A stretch of DNA of 64,000 nucleotides from Fabrea salina (lineage: Eukaryota; Ciliophora; Heterotrichea; Heterotrichida; Fabreidae): NCBI GenBank assembly GCA_022984795.1, contig JALIHJ010000010.1:186001-250000 (forward strand). Reading direction: 5' to 3'. Under the pieces are notes generated by a model, which was not told the origin of the DNA, made no database searches, and was given only the letters and a program-made list of their open reading frames with translations. Made by a program: the position numbers and the translations under genes. This document shows, piece after piece, positions 35,033 through 43,850 of this stretch. How positions within the stretch are numbered: position 1 is the first letter of the stretch; every line of letters starts with the position of its first letter.

Positions 35033-37243
35033 ATGGAAATACCTAGAGCAGGCCCTAGTGAAGTCTTAGAAGCAAACGAACTCAAAATAACAGAAGACCG
35101 CAAACGTGAAATACTGTCTTCTTTGGCCCAAGAACGCCGCCAGCGCAAACAACAAATAGCCAACGGGTCACAATTTAACTTACAAGACTCAAAGTTGTCT
35201 TATGAACTTCCTCGACAACCCCAAGCCCCTGCACAAAGTCACCCCTTTACTCCTAAAGGCATTCGTTCAAACCTTTCGAAACTCAGACAGAACCTACAGC
35301 AATCTATTGACAAAACAAAACCACAGAACTTACCAACTCCCCAAGAGTCCTTACAAAGGTCCTTACAAAAGTCCTCCACACCCAAAAACTTCACTCACAA
35401 CCAACTAAGAGAACCTGACTTCGAACAACTCACTAGCATCTACGAAAACTACATCAAGTCTCCCAAAGCCTGCGAAAACTACGCTCCCAAACGCAACGTG
35501 TCTAGAACTCCTTCCAGACCCCAACCTAAAAGGCCCTCAAGTGCTCCTCCCTCAAGAAAAAAAACCACTGAACAGCTCATAAAAGAAAGAGAAGAAAAGT
35601 TCCGACAAGAGTGCACTTTCAAACCCAAAATCAACAAGTTGCCCAACAAAAAAGAACTTAACTACAACACTTCTGAAAAAAGACTCACACCCAACCAAAA
35701 ACTAGAACAACTCTGCAAACCCAAAACTGAAATCATTGAGAAAAGAGAAAAACTCAAAAGAGAACTTGAAGAAAAAGAAAACGAAGAATGCACTTTCAGA
35801 CCCAACTTAAGCAAGTCTAGGGAAAGACTTAACCGGAGCTGGAGTGAACTCCCTGTGCAAGAGCGACTTTACAAAGACGCTGAGTCTAAGTTCAACCAAA
35901 GGGAAAAACGAACTCGCATGAAAGAAGAAATGGAAGCCAACTCTTACCCTTACCAACCCCAAATCCAGTCCTCAACTCAAAAACTCTCTGGCAAGTCCCG
36001 CGAAAGACCCCCTATATACCAAAGAGTCCTTGAAGTCCAAAAAGAACGCAACGAGTACCTCCAAACAATCAGAAAAAGTGCTGAGGAAAAAGAACCCAAC
36101 CTCACTTTTAAACCAAGCATAGACAAAAAGTCCCAAAGAATGGCTTTGATCCGAAAGATCAAAAACGAAGAAACTAACTTGCCTGTAAGCGAAAAACTAT
36201 CCAGAAACGCTTCTCAAAAAATGATCAGAAGACAAGAAGAAATGTCCAGCGAAGACTACACTTTTTCTCCCCAAATCTCAGTCAACTCTGAGTACCCCAA
36301 CCCAACTTCAGACTTCTTAGAAAGACAAAAACAAGTCCAAGAAAGAGTAGCTTCCAAACGAAAACAACTTTTAGAAAAAATCCAAGCTTCCCAGTACACC
36401 TTCAAACCCCAAATCAACCAGAACTCCCATTACATGACTATTTCTAGCGAAGAAAGAAACAAAGAGTCCCAAGAACAAAAGTACTACAGAATGAGTTCCA
36501 AAGACTGGAAAAAAAGAACTGACAAACAAAGCCGACTCAACGAAGAGTACTACTCACAATACAAGTTCGAACCCAAAATCAACCCCCTTTCCAAACAACT
36601 AGGCAGAACTGTTAGCTTGAACGAACTCTCCAACGTCCAAGAGTTCCAGAAAAAACAAAAACTCAAACAGAGACAACTAGAAAAAGACATGGAAAAAGAC
36701 TGCAGTTTCAAACCTTCTTTGATGTCCAACAAAAAGTACCAAAATGTCGCTTCTAACTACAGACAAAGCGAAGACATAAGTAACACCATCCAAGAACAAC
36801 AGCGCCAAAAACAACAAAGAATAGAAAACCTAAAGAAACAAAGGGAACTTTCCGAACTCCAAAGCTGCACTTTCCAACCAGAACTCATAGAAAAAAGAAT
36901 CGAAGAAACCGAAGAAGAAGTTAAGGGCCTCGAAAGGTTCCTTGAACTCAAAGATATGGCTCGCAAAAACCAACTTGAAAAACAACAAAGAGAACGCAAA
37001 GCTTTTCTAATGGAACTTCCTTACGACCCCAACCGCTCAGTAACTGTGCCTGAACCCTTTAAACTACATCCCAGCACCAAAAACCAACGCTTGCAAAAAA
37101 TGCAAAGTGAACTCTCCCACAAGTTCACTCAAGAATGCACTTTCAAACCTAAAACCATTGAAGCGTAAGTTTTAAATAGACAAAACAAGCAATTCATAAG
37201 TGACTACTTAAACTACGAACTTCCAAGCACTGACACTTACTAA
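35033..37243 (+). CDS. Protein with ten CTFxPxI-type repeats
   Basis: Exons 35033-37164 and 37180-37243 joined by a 15-nt phase-2 intron; 731 aa. Ten copies of an octamer of the form C/Y-T-F-x-P-x-I/L (first ECTFKPKI at residue 193, then CTFRPNL, YPYQPQI, LTFKPSI, YTFSPQI and so on to CTFKPKT near 705) are spaced about 50-65 residues apart, separated by helices rich in E/K/Q/R. Similar repeat proteins occur in ciliates and kinetoplastids, often in cytoskeletal or ciliary fractions; that link is inference. If unspliced, the frame ends at TAA formed by the intron's own GTAA; the spliced tail adds QNKQFISDYLNYELPSTDTY. Confidence 0.8.
37165..37179 (+). other. 15-nt intron near 3' end of repeat-protein gene
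   Basis: GTAAGTTTTAAATAG; phase 2, matches every consensus position. Its first bases create an apparent TAA stop, so a simple ORF call loses the last 21 residues. Confidence 0.85.
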
Positions 37244-37262
37244 ATAAATATTGAGAGTTTAA

Positions 37263-38030
37263 TTAAGAGTTCTGTTCCCTAACCTTTTCCCAAATCGAAA
37301 TCACGTTTTCGAGTCCTTCAATAACGTTGGTGTCAAGTTCTCCGTTGGCGTCTAAAGCATGGGCAAAGTCAATGTACCTGACTTGGTTGCTTCCGTCTTT
37401 GCCTGCAACGTAAAACACCGAACTTGCTACGAAGTGTTTGAGTTTTTGGTTTCTGAACCACTCAAGCAAAGACTGGGTTTTAGTAATAAAGTCATTGACT
37501 ACGTTTAGTTGGACTTTCCCGTCTTTGGTGACTATCTTAGTGAACTGCTCGTGGATGTTGTCAGAATTGATATTGAAGTAGCCTTCTTCTTTGGCCCAGC
37601 TTTCTACCTTTTTGCCTTTGTTGTCTTTAACTACCAAACCTGAAATCCTGAACCCCAAACTCCCAGTAGTTGTTGTTTTGTTTTTTTCTTGTTGCATTTT
37701 AACGTTTTCTTCAGAGTGGTGAGGAGTCCAAGTCACCTTTCCTAACTTGCAGTCCATAAAGTTAGCGTTGGGGTACTTGTGCAAAAGGTTCTCTAGCACT
37801 ACGTAAGTGTGGCCTTCTCTTCCTTCAGTTCCGTAGTAATTGGGAGCGAATTGTCTTAACTGTGAAGCCTCATTGGCGCTTTGTTCTGAACTGTGGAGCC
37901 ACTTGAAAAAGTCGATTTCTCCTTGTTTGGACTTTTTAAGCATTCTCTCTCCTTCAAAGATCAAAGTACCAGCGTGGCCTCCAGCTTGTTTGCTTTCTTC
38001 TCTTTCCTTTTTGCTTGTTCCGCACCCCAT
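37263..38030 (-). CDS. Inositol-polyphosphate kinase family protein, copy A
   Basis: 255 aa. The N-terminus MGCGTSKKE is a strong myristoylation signal with Cys3 available for palmitoylation. IPK-family motifs are present: NFMDCKLGKVTW (P-x3-D-x-K-x-G site), TTTTGSLGFRISG, the SS-V-F block (ASSVFYVAG) and YIDFAHA for metal binding. Family members phosphorylate inositol phosphates. With the lipid anchor it should act at membranes. The upstream paralog's TAA directly abuts this ATG (TAAATG). Confidence 0.85.
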   Translation of the reverse strand: MGCGTSKKEREESKQAGGHAGTLIFEGERMLKKSKQGEIDFFKWLHSSEQSANEASQLRQFAPNYYGTEGREGHTYVVLENLLHKYPNANFMDCKLGKVTWTPHHSEENVKMQQEKNKTTTTGSLGFRISGLVVKDNKGKKVESWAKEEGYFNINSDNIHEQFTKIVTKDGKVQLNVVNDFITKTQSLLEWFRNQKLKHFVASSVFYVAGKDGSNQVRYIDFAHALDANGELDTNVIEGLENVISIWEKVREQNS

Positions 38031-38777
38031 TTATTTACAAAGCATTTTAACCTTTTGCCAAGTTGCAATTATGTTTCGAATGCCTTCTATAACGTTGTGG
38101 TCAGTTTCTCCTTTGGACTCTGAGACGTGGGCAAAGTCTATTAGTTTTACTTGAGTTTTGCCTTGTTTGTCAACTAAGAACAGCAAAGAACTTGCTAAGA
38201 ACTTGAGTTCTTGTTGTGCTTCAAACCATTTCAGAATTTTTTGGGTCTCAGTAATTATGTTTTCAACAGCGTCTGGGTTTATTGCTTTTTCTAACGCAAC
38301 AACTTTTAGGAATTCTTGATGGATGTTTTCACTAGTAATTTCTGAAAGGGAGTTCTTGTTCCAGGTTTCAATTACAGTTCCTGAAGAGTCTTTAATTACT
38401 ATCCCTGATATTCGAAAGCCTAAAGTTCCTGTAGTGGTGGTTTGACTTAGTTCTTGTTGTCTTTTTTTACTGGTTTCTTCTCTGTCTTCGGCCCAGGTAA
38501 CTTTACCTAGTTTGCAGTCCATTATGTTAGGGTGGTGTAAACCATGCAGTAAGTTTTCCAAAACTAAGGTGTTTTGAAGGGTTCCAAAGTACTTTGGAAT
38601 AAAACACTTAAGTTCTTGAAGTGTTCTGTTGGATTGATTGTCAAATACCCACTGGTAGAACTGCTTTTCTTGTAACTTGGCTTTTTTAAAAACTTTAGAG
38701 CCTTTAGTAGTCATTGAACCCTTATGGCCCCCTGCTTGCTCTAGGGTGTTTGGACTTTTTCTAAGTAAATTTCCCAT
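38031..38777 (-). CDS. Inositol-polyphosphate kinase family protein, copy B
   Basis: 248 aa, tandem paralog of the gene immediately downstream: same order of motifs (AGGHKGSM, NIMDCKLGKVTW, TTTTGTLGFRISGIVIKD, SSLLFLVDKQGK, LIDFAHV) with roughly half the residues identical by eye. It also begins Met-Gly (MGNLLRKSPN), a plausible myristoylation site without a palmitoylation Cys. The duplicate probably arose by local tandem duplication and has diverged well into the N-terminal region. Catalytic residues are intact. Confidence 0.85.
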   Translation of the reverse strand: MGNLLRKSPNTLEQAGGHKGSMTTKGSKVFKKAKLQEKQFYQWVFDNQSNRTLQELKCFIPKYFGTLQNTLVLENLLHGLHHPNIMDCKLGKVTWAEDREETSKKRQQELSQTTTTGTLGFRISGIVIKDSSGTVIETWNKNSLSEITSENIHQEFLKVVALEKAINPDAVENIITETQKILKWFEAQQELKFLASSLLFLVDKQGKTQVKLIDFAHVSESKGETDHNVIEGIRNIIATWQKVKMLCK

Positions 38778-38786
38778 TTAATTAAT

Positions 38787-40550
38787 TTAACCTTTTCGTA
38801 GGTTCATAAAGTCGATTGAGCTAGCATAAACTTGTTGCTGGATTGGGTTTTGGTACACATTGGAACTTACAGATCTTTGTTCAAAGTGCCCTTGTATATT
38901 TGAGCTAACCCAGGCCTGGCCTCCTCTTTGCCAGGTCTGTTTGTTTTCTAAACTTTGAATGCCTTTTTCAAGGTCTTGAATGAGCATTTTAACAGCTTCA
39001 TCTCCAGCAACAATAGAGTTCTTCAGTTCATTTGCACTCCTTGAAAGTAAGTTTTTAGCTTCTTCAAAATTGTTGTTGTTTCCCAGTTGACTTGCTTGCT
39101 TTAGAGTTTGGGCAGTTTTGCTTCTATAGAACTGCACCATTACTTCTTGGTTGATTTGGGCTTCCTCATGGATTTCAGGGCCTACTACTTTAACCTGCAA
39201 AAAGCATTCCTTGGTTTTCTTTTCACCTGAACTCATTAACTGGTAAGTAACGCTAGCCTTAACTGGCTGAATTAGTTCGTGAGTTTTGCTGTCAATGTTA
39301 GTGGGGTGGTATTTTAACATAAACACTGACTGCTTTTTGCTTCCAGAAATAAGGGCCTGCACTCTAAAGTTGCAGTCTCCGTTAACACTGTAGATCTTCG
39401 ATAACTCCACTGGGTAGTTGCAAGGTTCTAGGTTGAGGTTTACCTGTATTTCGTCAGCAACTATACTCATGAGTTCTCCTAGACAGTTTGCAAAGGCCAT
39501 GGCAATTGAATCGTTGCTTTCTACGTAGTAAAACCCTCCACTGCCTAGTTCAGCTATTTTGCTAAGCAGAACTGCATCATGATCGGTTCCGTAGCCAAAG
39601 GTGTGTATAGTGAAACTCGACCTTATTTCCCCTGAGTAAGTTTCCAAAGCTGCCTGAGACCTTTGAAGTATAGTTTGTGGATTGTTGTCGATTCCGTCAG
39701 ACATAAGCATTACTGAAGTTATGCTGTTAATTGCCCTGCGGTCAGCTAGTACCTTGAGTCCATAATTAAGTCCGTGTTCAGTGTTAGTGCCTCCGTGTGC
39801 CGTGATTCCAGAAATGATTTTTGTGAGTTTGACCTTACCTGCTTCGTCCATAACTGTAAGAGGGCATAGTCTGGATGCGTGACTATTGAAACTCACTATG
39901 CTGACTCTGTCATTTTGGTTCAGTTGAGTGACCATAAACTCCAGAGTGATTTTCAAAAGTTGTATTTTTTCGCCATTCATGCTGCCACTGTTGTCTATAA
40001 CTGCTACTAGGTCAATTCCAGACCTTGAGTTGCCTGACTCTCCTACAGCTTCTAGTTCTAGGCAGTTTGGAACTTCAAGCACTTGATCTGGTTTTATGTG
40101 ACTTGTAGCACTTTTCAAGGAAATCTTGATGTCTTGGAATATTGGAGCTTTTGTTTCTTCTTTAGGAGTATTTGCTGGCAAGGGTTGGTCGTCGTGGAAG
40201 TTTAGTTCCTCAATTGGTTGAATTCGGTCCAATGCAACAAAAGGATCAAACGGCATTTGGTTAAGGAAGGGCTGAGTGATTTGATTAGGAAAAAAGGGTG
40301 GAGGTGGCATTTGGTTAGGAATGGGCTGAGTGATTTGGTTAGAAAAGGAAGATGAAGGTGGCACTTGGTTAAAGGGTGAAGGCTGAGGAATCACTTGAGG
40401 AATTGTAGAGGGCTGTATTTGGGGTTGATAAGGGAACTGATTTACAAATCCAAATGAAATAGAAGCTTGATTAGGGTCCTGGGGAAGAGGCTCTTCAATG
40501 TCCATTTGATTGCTTTGATTTGAAAGGTTTGAGCTCTGGGTTTTTTTCAT
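38787..40550 (-). CDS. von Willebrand factor A domain protein
   Basis: 587 aa. Residues 1-135 are Pro/Gln-rich and low in complexity, with repeated NQITQP(I/F)xNQMP units. A vWA domain follows (about 160-340) with a complete MIDAS: DNSGSMNGEK, Thr in AHGGTNTEHG and the Asp in LMSDGIDN. After it come a beta-rich part and a C-terminal helical segment (FEEAKNLLSRSANELKN). The layout resembles VWA/RING-type proteins of ciliates and plants without the RING. Ligand unknown. It begins 28 bp from the divergent bystin start. Confidence 0.8.
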   Translation of the reverse strand: MKKTQSSNLSNQSNQMDIEEPLPQDPNQASISFGFVNQFPYQPQIQPSTIPQVIPQPSPFNQVPPSSSFSNQITQPIPNQMPPPPFFPNQITQPFLNQMPFDPFVALDRIQPIEELNFHDDQPLPANTPKEETKAPIFQDIKISLKSATSHIKPDQVLEVPNCLELEAVGESGNSRSGIDLVAVIDNSGSMNGEKIQLLKITLEFMVTQLNQNDRVSIVSFNSHASRLCPLTVMDEAGKVKLTKIISGITAHGGTNTEHGLNYGLKVLADRRAINSITSVMLMSDGIDNNPQTILQRSQAALETYSGEIRSSFTIHTFGYGTDHDAVLLSKIAELGSGGFYYVESNDSIAMAFANCLGELMSIVADEIQVNLNLEPCNYPVELSKIYSVNGDCNFRVQALISGSKKQSVFMLKYHPTNIDSKTHELIQPVKASVTYQLMSSGEKKTKECFLQVKVVGPEIHEEAQINQEVMVQFYRSKTAQTLKQASQLGNNNNFEEAKNLLSRSANELKNSIVAGDEAVKMLIQDLEKGIQSLENKQTWQRGGQAWVSSNIQGHFEQRSVSSNVYQNPIQQQVYASSIDFMNLRKG

Positions 40551-40578
40551 CGGTTCTAATCAGACTATATAATAATAA

Positions 40579-41677
40579 ATGGCAAAGCAAAGAAAAGATA
40601 AACACAAACAAGTATCACAGAAATCAAAAACCTTCAAAAAAGACCTGCACAAACCCAAAGAAGACATCAAAGATCCAGACGACATAGTAGACTCACAGGG
40701 GTTTGTGTGTCTAGCAGCTCATGAAGAACTTCCGGACGAAATTGAACAAGAGCTAGAAGCCTTCCGAAGCAACAAAGTGACCTTTGCAGAGCAAGTCAAA
40801 GACAAACTCCGAGACACAAGTTCCTTGGACCCCCAGATCCAAGAAGTGTACACAAACATAGGGAAGATTCTTAAAACTTACAGAAGTGGCAAGATCCCCA
40901 AAGCCTTTAAGTTCATTTCAGGACTGGAAAACTGGGAAGAAATCCTTTACCTCACAAAGCCAGAAGAGTGGAGTCCACAAGCAATGTACCAAGCCACGTC
41001 CATCTTCATAAGCAACATGAACCCCAAACAGGCACAGAAGTTTTTACTTTACTTCTTGTACCCTGCTTTCAGAGACAACATCAGAAAGTACAAAAAACTC
41101 AACTACCACCTTTACAAAGCACTTAAAAAAGCCATGTACAAACCTGCAGGCTGGGTCAAAGGCATACTTATCCCTCTTTGTGAAGATGGCGACTGCACTC
41201 TTAAAGAAGCCTCCATCATTGGTTCCGTCATTTCAAAGGTATGTGCACGTTCATAAAGTTCGCACTTAGTGCGGACTATTTCACCCGTGCGACAGCAACT
41301 GCGGGCGAATTCTCTTCCGCGAACAGTTATTGACTATTTAGGTTTCGTTTCCCATGCTTCACGCGGGAGCAGCTCTTGTGAAGTTATCAGAACAAGAGTA
41401 CTCCGGAGCTTTGTCACACTTCGTCAAGATCCTACTTAACAAGAAGTATTCCTTGCCTTCAAAAGTAATTGAGTCGGTTGCAGGGCACTTTTTAAGGTTT
41501 GGAATGGATGAAAGGAAGATGCCTGTGCTTTGGCACCAGGCTTTGTTGGTTTTTGTTGAGAACTACAGCAGTTGTTTGCCGCCTAACACAAAGGAAGACT
41601 TTAGGGAACTCTTAAAAGTCCAGTTCCACCACCAAATCACCCCTGAAATCAGGAAGTACTTATTTCCCAACAGCTAA
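40579..41677 (+). CDS. BYSL: Bystin/ENP1, 40S ribosome biogenesis factor
   Basis: Exons 40579-41238 and 41342-41677, joined across a 103-nt intron in phase 0; 331 aa, shorter than animal bystin because the N-terminus is reduced. The C-terminal core is conserved: GWVKGILIPLCEDGDCTLKE, ASIIGSVISK|VSFPMLHAGAAL, EYSGALSHFVKILLNKKYSL, VLWHQALLVFVE and PEIRKYLFP. ENP1 binds pre-40S particles and helps 18S maturation and export. Homology fixes both intron borders. The intron is far longer than any other in the window and is described separately. Confidence 0.95.
41239..41341 (+). other. 103-nt structured intron in bystin gene
   Basis: Donor GTATGT, acceptor TATTTAG; every other confirmed intron here is 15 nt with donor GTAA. 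It is richer in G+C and holds an 8-bp hairpin with a 3-nt loop at 41258-41276 (GTTCGCAC, TTA, GTGCGGAC) and a weaker GCGG/CCGC stem downstream. I found no box C/D, convincing H/ACA pair, or tRNA fold. Length 103 is not a multiple of 3, so removal is needed to keep frame. Confidence 0.9.
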
Positions 41678-41696
41678 TATGTTAAGCACTTAATAA

Positions 41697-43138
41697 ATGT
41701 CAGTTAAAGCACACTCTAAAAAGTTCGACAAAGAAGTTAACCAGATGATAAAGGCTATGGAAAACTTCAACTTCAACCACTATTTGATATTTAAGGCCTG
41801 CGAAGAACTTGAAATCGAGCATAAACTACTGATTCCTAAAGAGCAGTCAGAAGACCGTTCTATTCAAAGCCTTAAAGAACTACGAGCAGCCCACTATGAA
41901 GCTAGAAGGAAAACCAAAGTTAAGTTAGTTGCAGAGTATTTAGTCAAGAACAAAGTCAGCCTTGTTCAAAGACAAAGCATCATATTCAGCTCACCTAACA
42001 AATCCAGAATGTCCAAAAGTCCGACGAAAGCCCCCAAAAGCATTTCTGTAAGCAAAATCCAAGACTCAGCTACACCTATGTCAGCTGAAGAACTAACGCT
42101 TAAAAAGTGCCAAGCCCAGAAACAAAAAATACTCAGAAGCATGCAGGTGCAAAAAAACCTAAAAGAAATCAAACTCCAAGAAGAAGCCAGAAAACAACAA
42201 ATCCAAGAAACCATCGAGTCCAAGCAAATAAAATACGAAAAAGAAAAAAAACTACAAGAAGAAAAACTAAAACTCAAGTTTGCCAAAGAAGCCCAGAAAA
42301 GAGAAGAAATCCTTGAAAAGAAATACAAAGACATCTTCAAAAGAGAAACCAAAGCTTTAAAAGCCCCTCAAGAACTAAGCAGGTCCAGAGAACTCATAAA
42401 AAGGGCCTCCACTCCTTCGCCTTCCAAAAGCAGACACCTAGATAAGTAAACATTCTATAGGGTGATGAACAACTCATCGAAGAAAAACTAAACAACTTCT
42501 ACAACAAACTCGAAAAGTCAGCTAAAAACGCCCAAAAAGCCAAAATGGACAAAATTGCTTCTGTTTCCAACGGAAGCTTTTCCCAAAACCGAGTTAAAGA
42601 ATTCAAAAAGAACGAGTTAGAAGACCAAGAACTAATTCGAAAACTCATAAACCTCAACAAGTCCTTAGAAGAACACAGAGTAACCACTACTTAGAAACGA
42701 AGACAACTAAACTACCAAAAACAACTCTCCAAAAAAGCCCTCAAAGAAAAAACCTACCTTGAAAAACTCCAACAAGCCGAACTGCAGTTCCTCGAAGACC
42801 AAAAAGCCAAAGAAAAACAACTCCAAAAAAAGGAAAAACTCCGAGAAAAAGCAAAGCAAATCAGCAACCAACTCAAAAACGAAAAGTCTCTACTCATAGC
42901 TGAAAAAAACACCCTCAAGAAAAAAGACCAAGAAGAAAACTTACGAAAGAACATCCAAAAAGCTTACAAAGCTAAAGAAAAAGTCATTGAAAAACACAGA
43001 GAAGCCTCTGAACATATTTCGAGAATCAAAGAAACTGTTAGGAAGCTGATTAAAGACAAAGAAGTTTTCCGAAAGACACTGGCAGCCAAGATGAACAGAG
43101 TGCAAACTGAACCTGAAGAAGAAGACTTTAGTAATTAA
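41697..43138 (+). CDS. Coiled-coil protein, apparently continuous gene with a frame problem
   Basis: The first frame (41697-42449) encodes 250 aa of basic coiled coil ending SPSKSRHLDK and TAA. Eleven bases later another frame opens (GDEQLIEEKLNNFYNKLEKS...) and continues as coiled coil across a good 15-nt intron (42680-42694) to a TAA at 43138. Composition and phase suggest one protein of about 470 aa. The junction holds GTAAACATTCTATAG, which looks like an intron but lacks the A at position 10 and leaves the frame off by one base. Either a base is missing in the run of G after it, or the site is unusual, or there are two genes (second from ATG 42545). Function unknown. Confidence 0.6.
42446..42460 (+). 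other. Doubtful 15-nt intron in coiled-coil gene
   Basis: GTAAACATTCTATAG. It has the right ends but C instead of A at position 10, and splicing here leads to a stop after ten codons unless one extra G is present downstream. Confidence 0.35.
42680..42694 (+). other. 15-nt intron in coiled-coil gene
   Basis: GTAACCACTACTTAG; phase 0, in-frame TAG; joins KSLEEHR to KRRQLNYQKQL in a continuous coiled coil. Confidence 0.88.
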
Positions 43139-43144
43139 TAAAAT

Positions 43145-43381
43145 ATGGGAAGCAGCGACACTATGGTAACAGGAACTGTGATTTACATTGTGCTGACGTT
43201 GGCAGTAGCTATTCCTTTGAGCATCTATGTGAGAAATAGAACTAAAGAAACTAGTCAGAAACCAGACAACTTTAGACTTACCTGGGGACTAGTCATACTT
43301 GCTGGCTTTTGCTTTTGGCTTTTGTGGATCTGTGCCTTTTTGCATCAACTCAATCCTTTAGTTACGCCTATTAAAGAATAA
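43145..43381 (+). CDS. V-ATPase subunit e (Vma9/ATP6V0E-like)
   Basis: 78 aa with two transmembrane helices. The second helix and end, FCFWLLWICAFLHQLNPLVTP, carry the family signature (aromatic helix followed by QLNPL-x-x-P). Subunit e is a small Vo component of the proton pump of vacuoles and acidic organelles. The start is 6 bp after the previous stop and the end is 5 bp from the convergent stop. Confidence 0.78.
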   Translation: MGSSDTMVTGTVIYIVLTLAVAIPLSIYVRNRTKETSQKPDNFRLTWGLVILAGFCFWLLWICAFLHQLNPLVTPIKE

Positions 43382-43386
43382 CTAGA

Positions 43387-43827
43387 TTAAAACAGCTCGA
43401 GTTCATCGTCGTCGGGAGGCAGTATAGGGGGCAAAGCTCCATTAGAGTAAACAGGTTTTTGGAATTTCTTTTCTAAAGGCGCTTGTTTAGCCCTTTCTCT
43501 AAAAGAAACAAAAGCCCTAGTTAGTAACTTCTTTGTGAAGTGTCTCATCAGCCTTAGTGTTTTTTCGAATTTGTAGTCTCTGTCTATACTGGAGCCAGCT
43601 TTCCATTTGTAAAAAGCTTTTTCTACAGGAATAGTGTGTGCAGCTTCTATTAAGGGGTACATTCTAAGGTGAAGGCCAACTAAGTGTATGTTTTTGAGTT
43701 GCTTGGCTCTGAGAAGGGCTTGTTGGAGTTTCGAAACATCTTTAGTGTACCTGTACTCAGCTTGAGTAAGGTCGTTTTCTAGCCTTGCTACTTCTGCGGA
43801 GATTGCATCTTCAGCTTCATCTCCCAT
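43387..43827 (-). CDS. Small helical protein of unknown function
   Basis: 146 aa. Acidic N-terminus, helical middle (VARLENDLTQAEYRYTKDVSKL; FYKWKAGSSIDRDYKFEKTL) and a Pro-rich acidic end (PPILPPDDDELELF). The A-F-x-x-W-K and A-F-V-S-F-R-E-R elements resemble Sfi1-like or HOOK-type helical repeats that bind centrin, but only two are present, so this is speculative. Confidence 0.6.
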   Translation of the reverse strand: MGDEAEDAISAEVARLENDLTQAEYRYTKDVSKLQQALLRAKQLKNIHLVGLHLRMYPLIEAAHTIPVEKAFYKWKAGSSIDRDYKFEKTLRLMRHFTKKLLTRAFVSFRERAKQAPLEKKFQKPVYSNGALPPILPPDDDELELF

Positions 43828-43850
43828 TTTAAATCTTAGTTTCTTAATAA

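Noticed and set aside
41239-41341. tRNA or box C/D or H/ACA snoRNA in the bystin intron
   Set aside because: No cloverleaf with TTCGA-type T-loop, no RTGATGA/CTGA pair, and only a weak ACA; a structured intron is all I can support.
41239-41341. Retained TA-bounded internal eliminated sequence in bystin
   Set aside because: Removing a TA-to-TA segment leaves the protein out of frame, whereas GT-AG removal restores a conserved motif.
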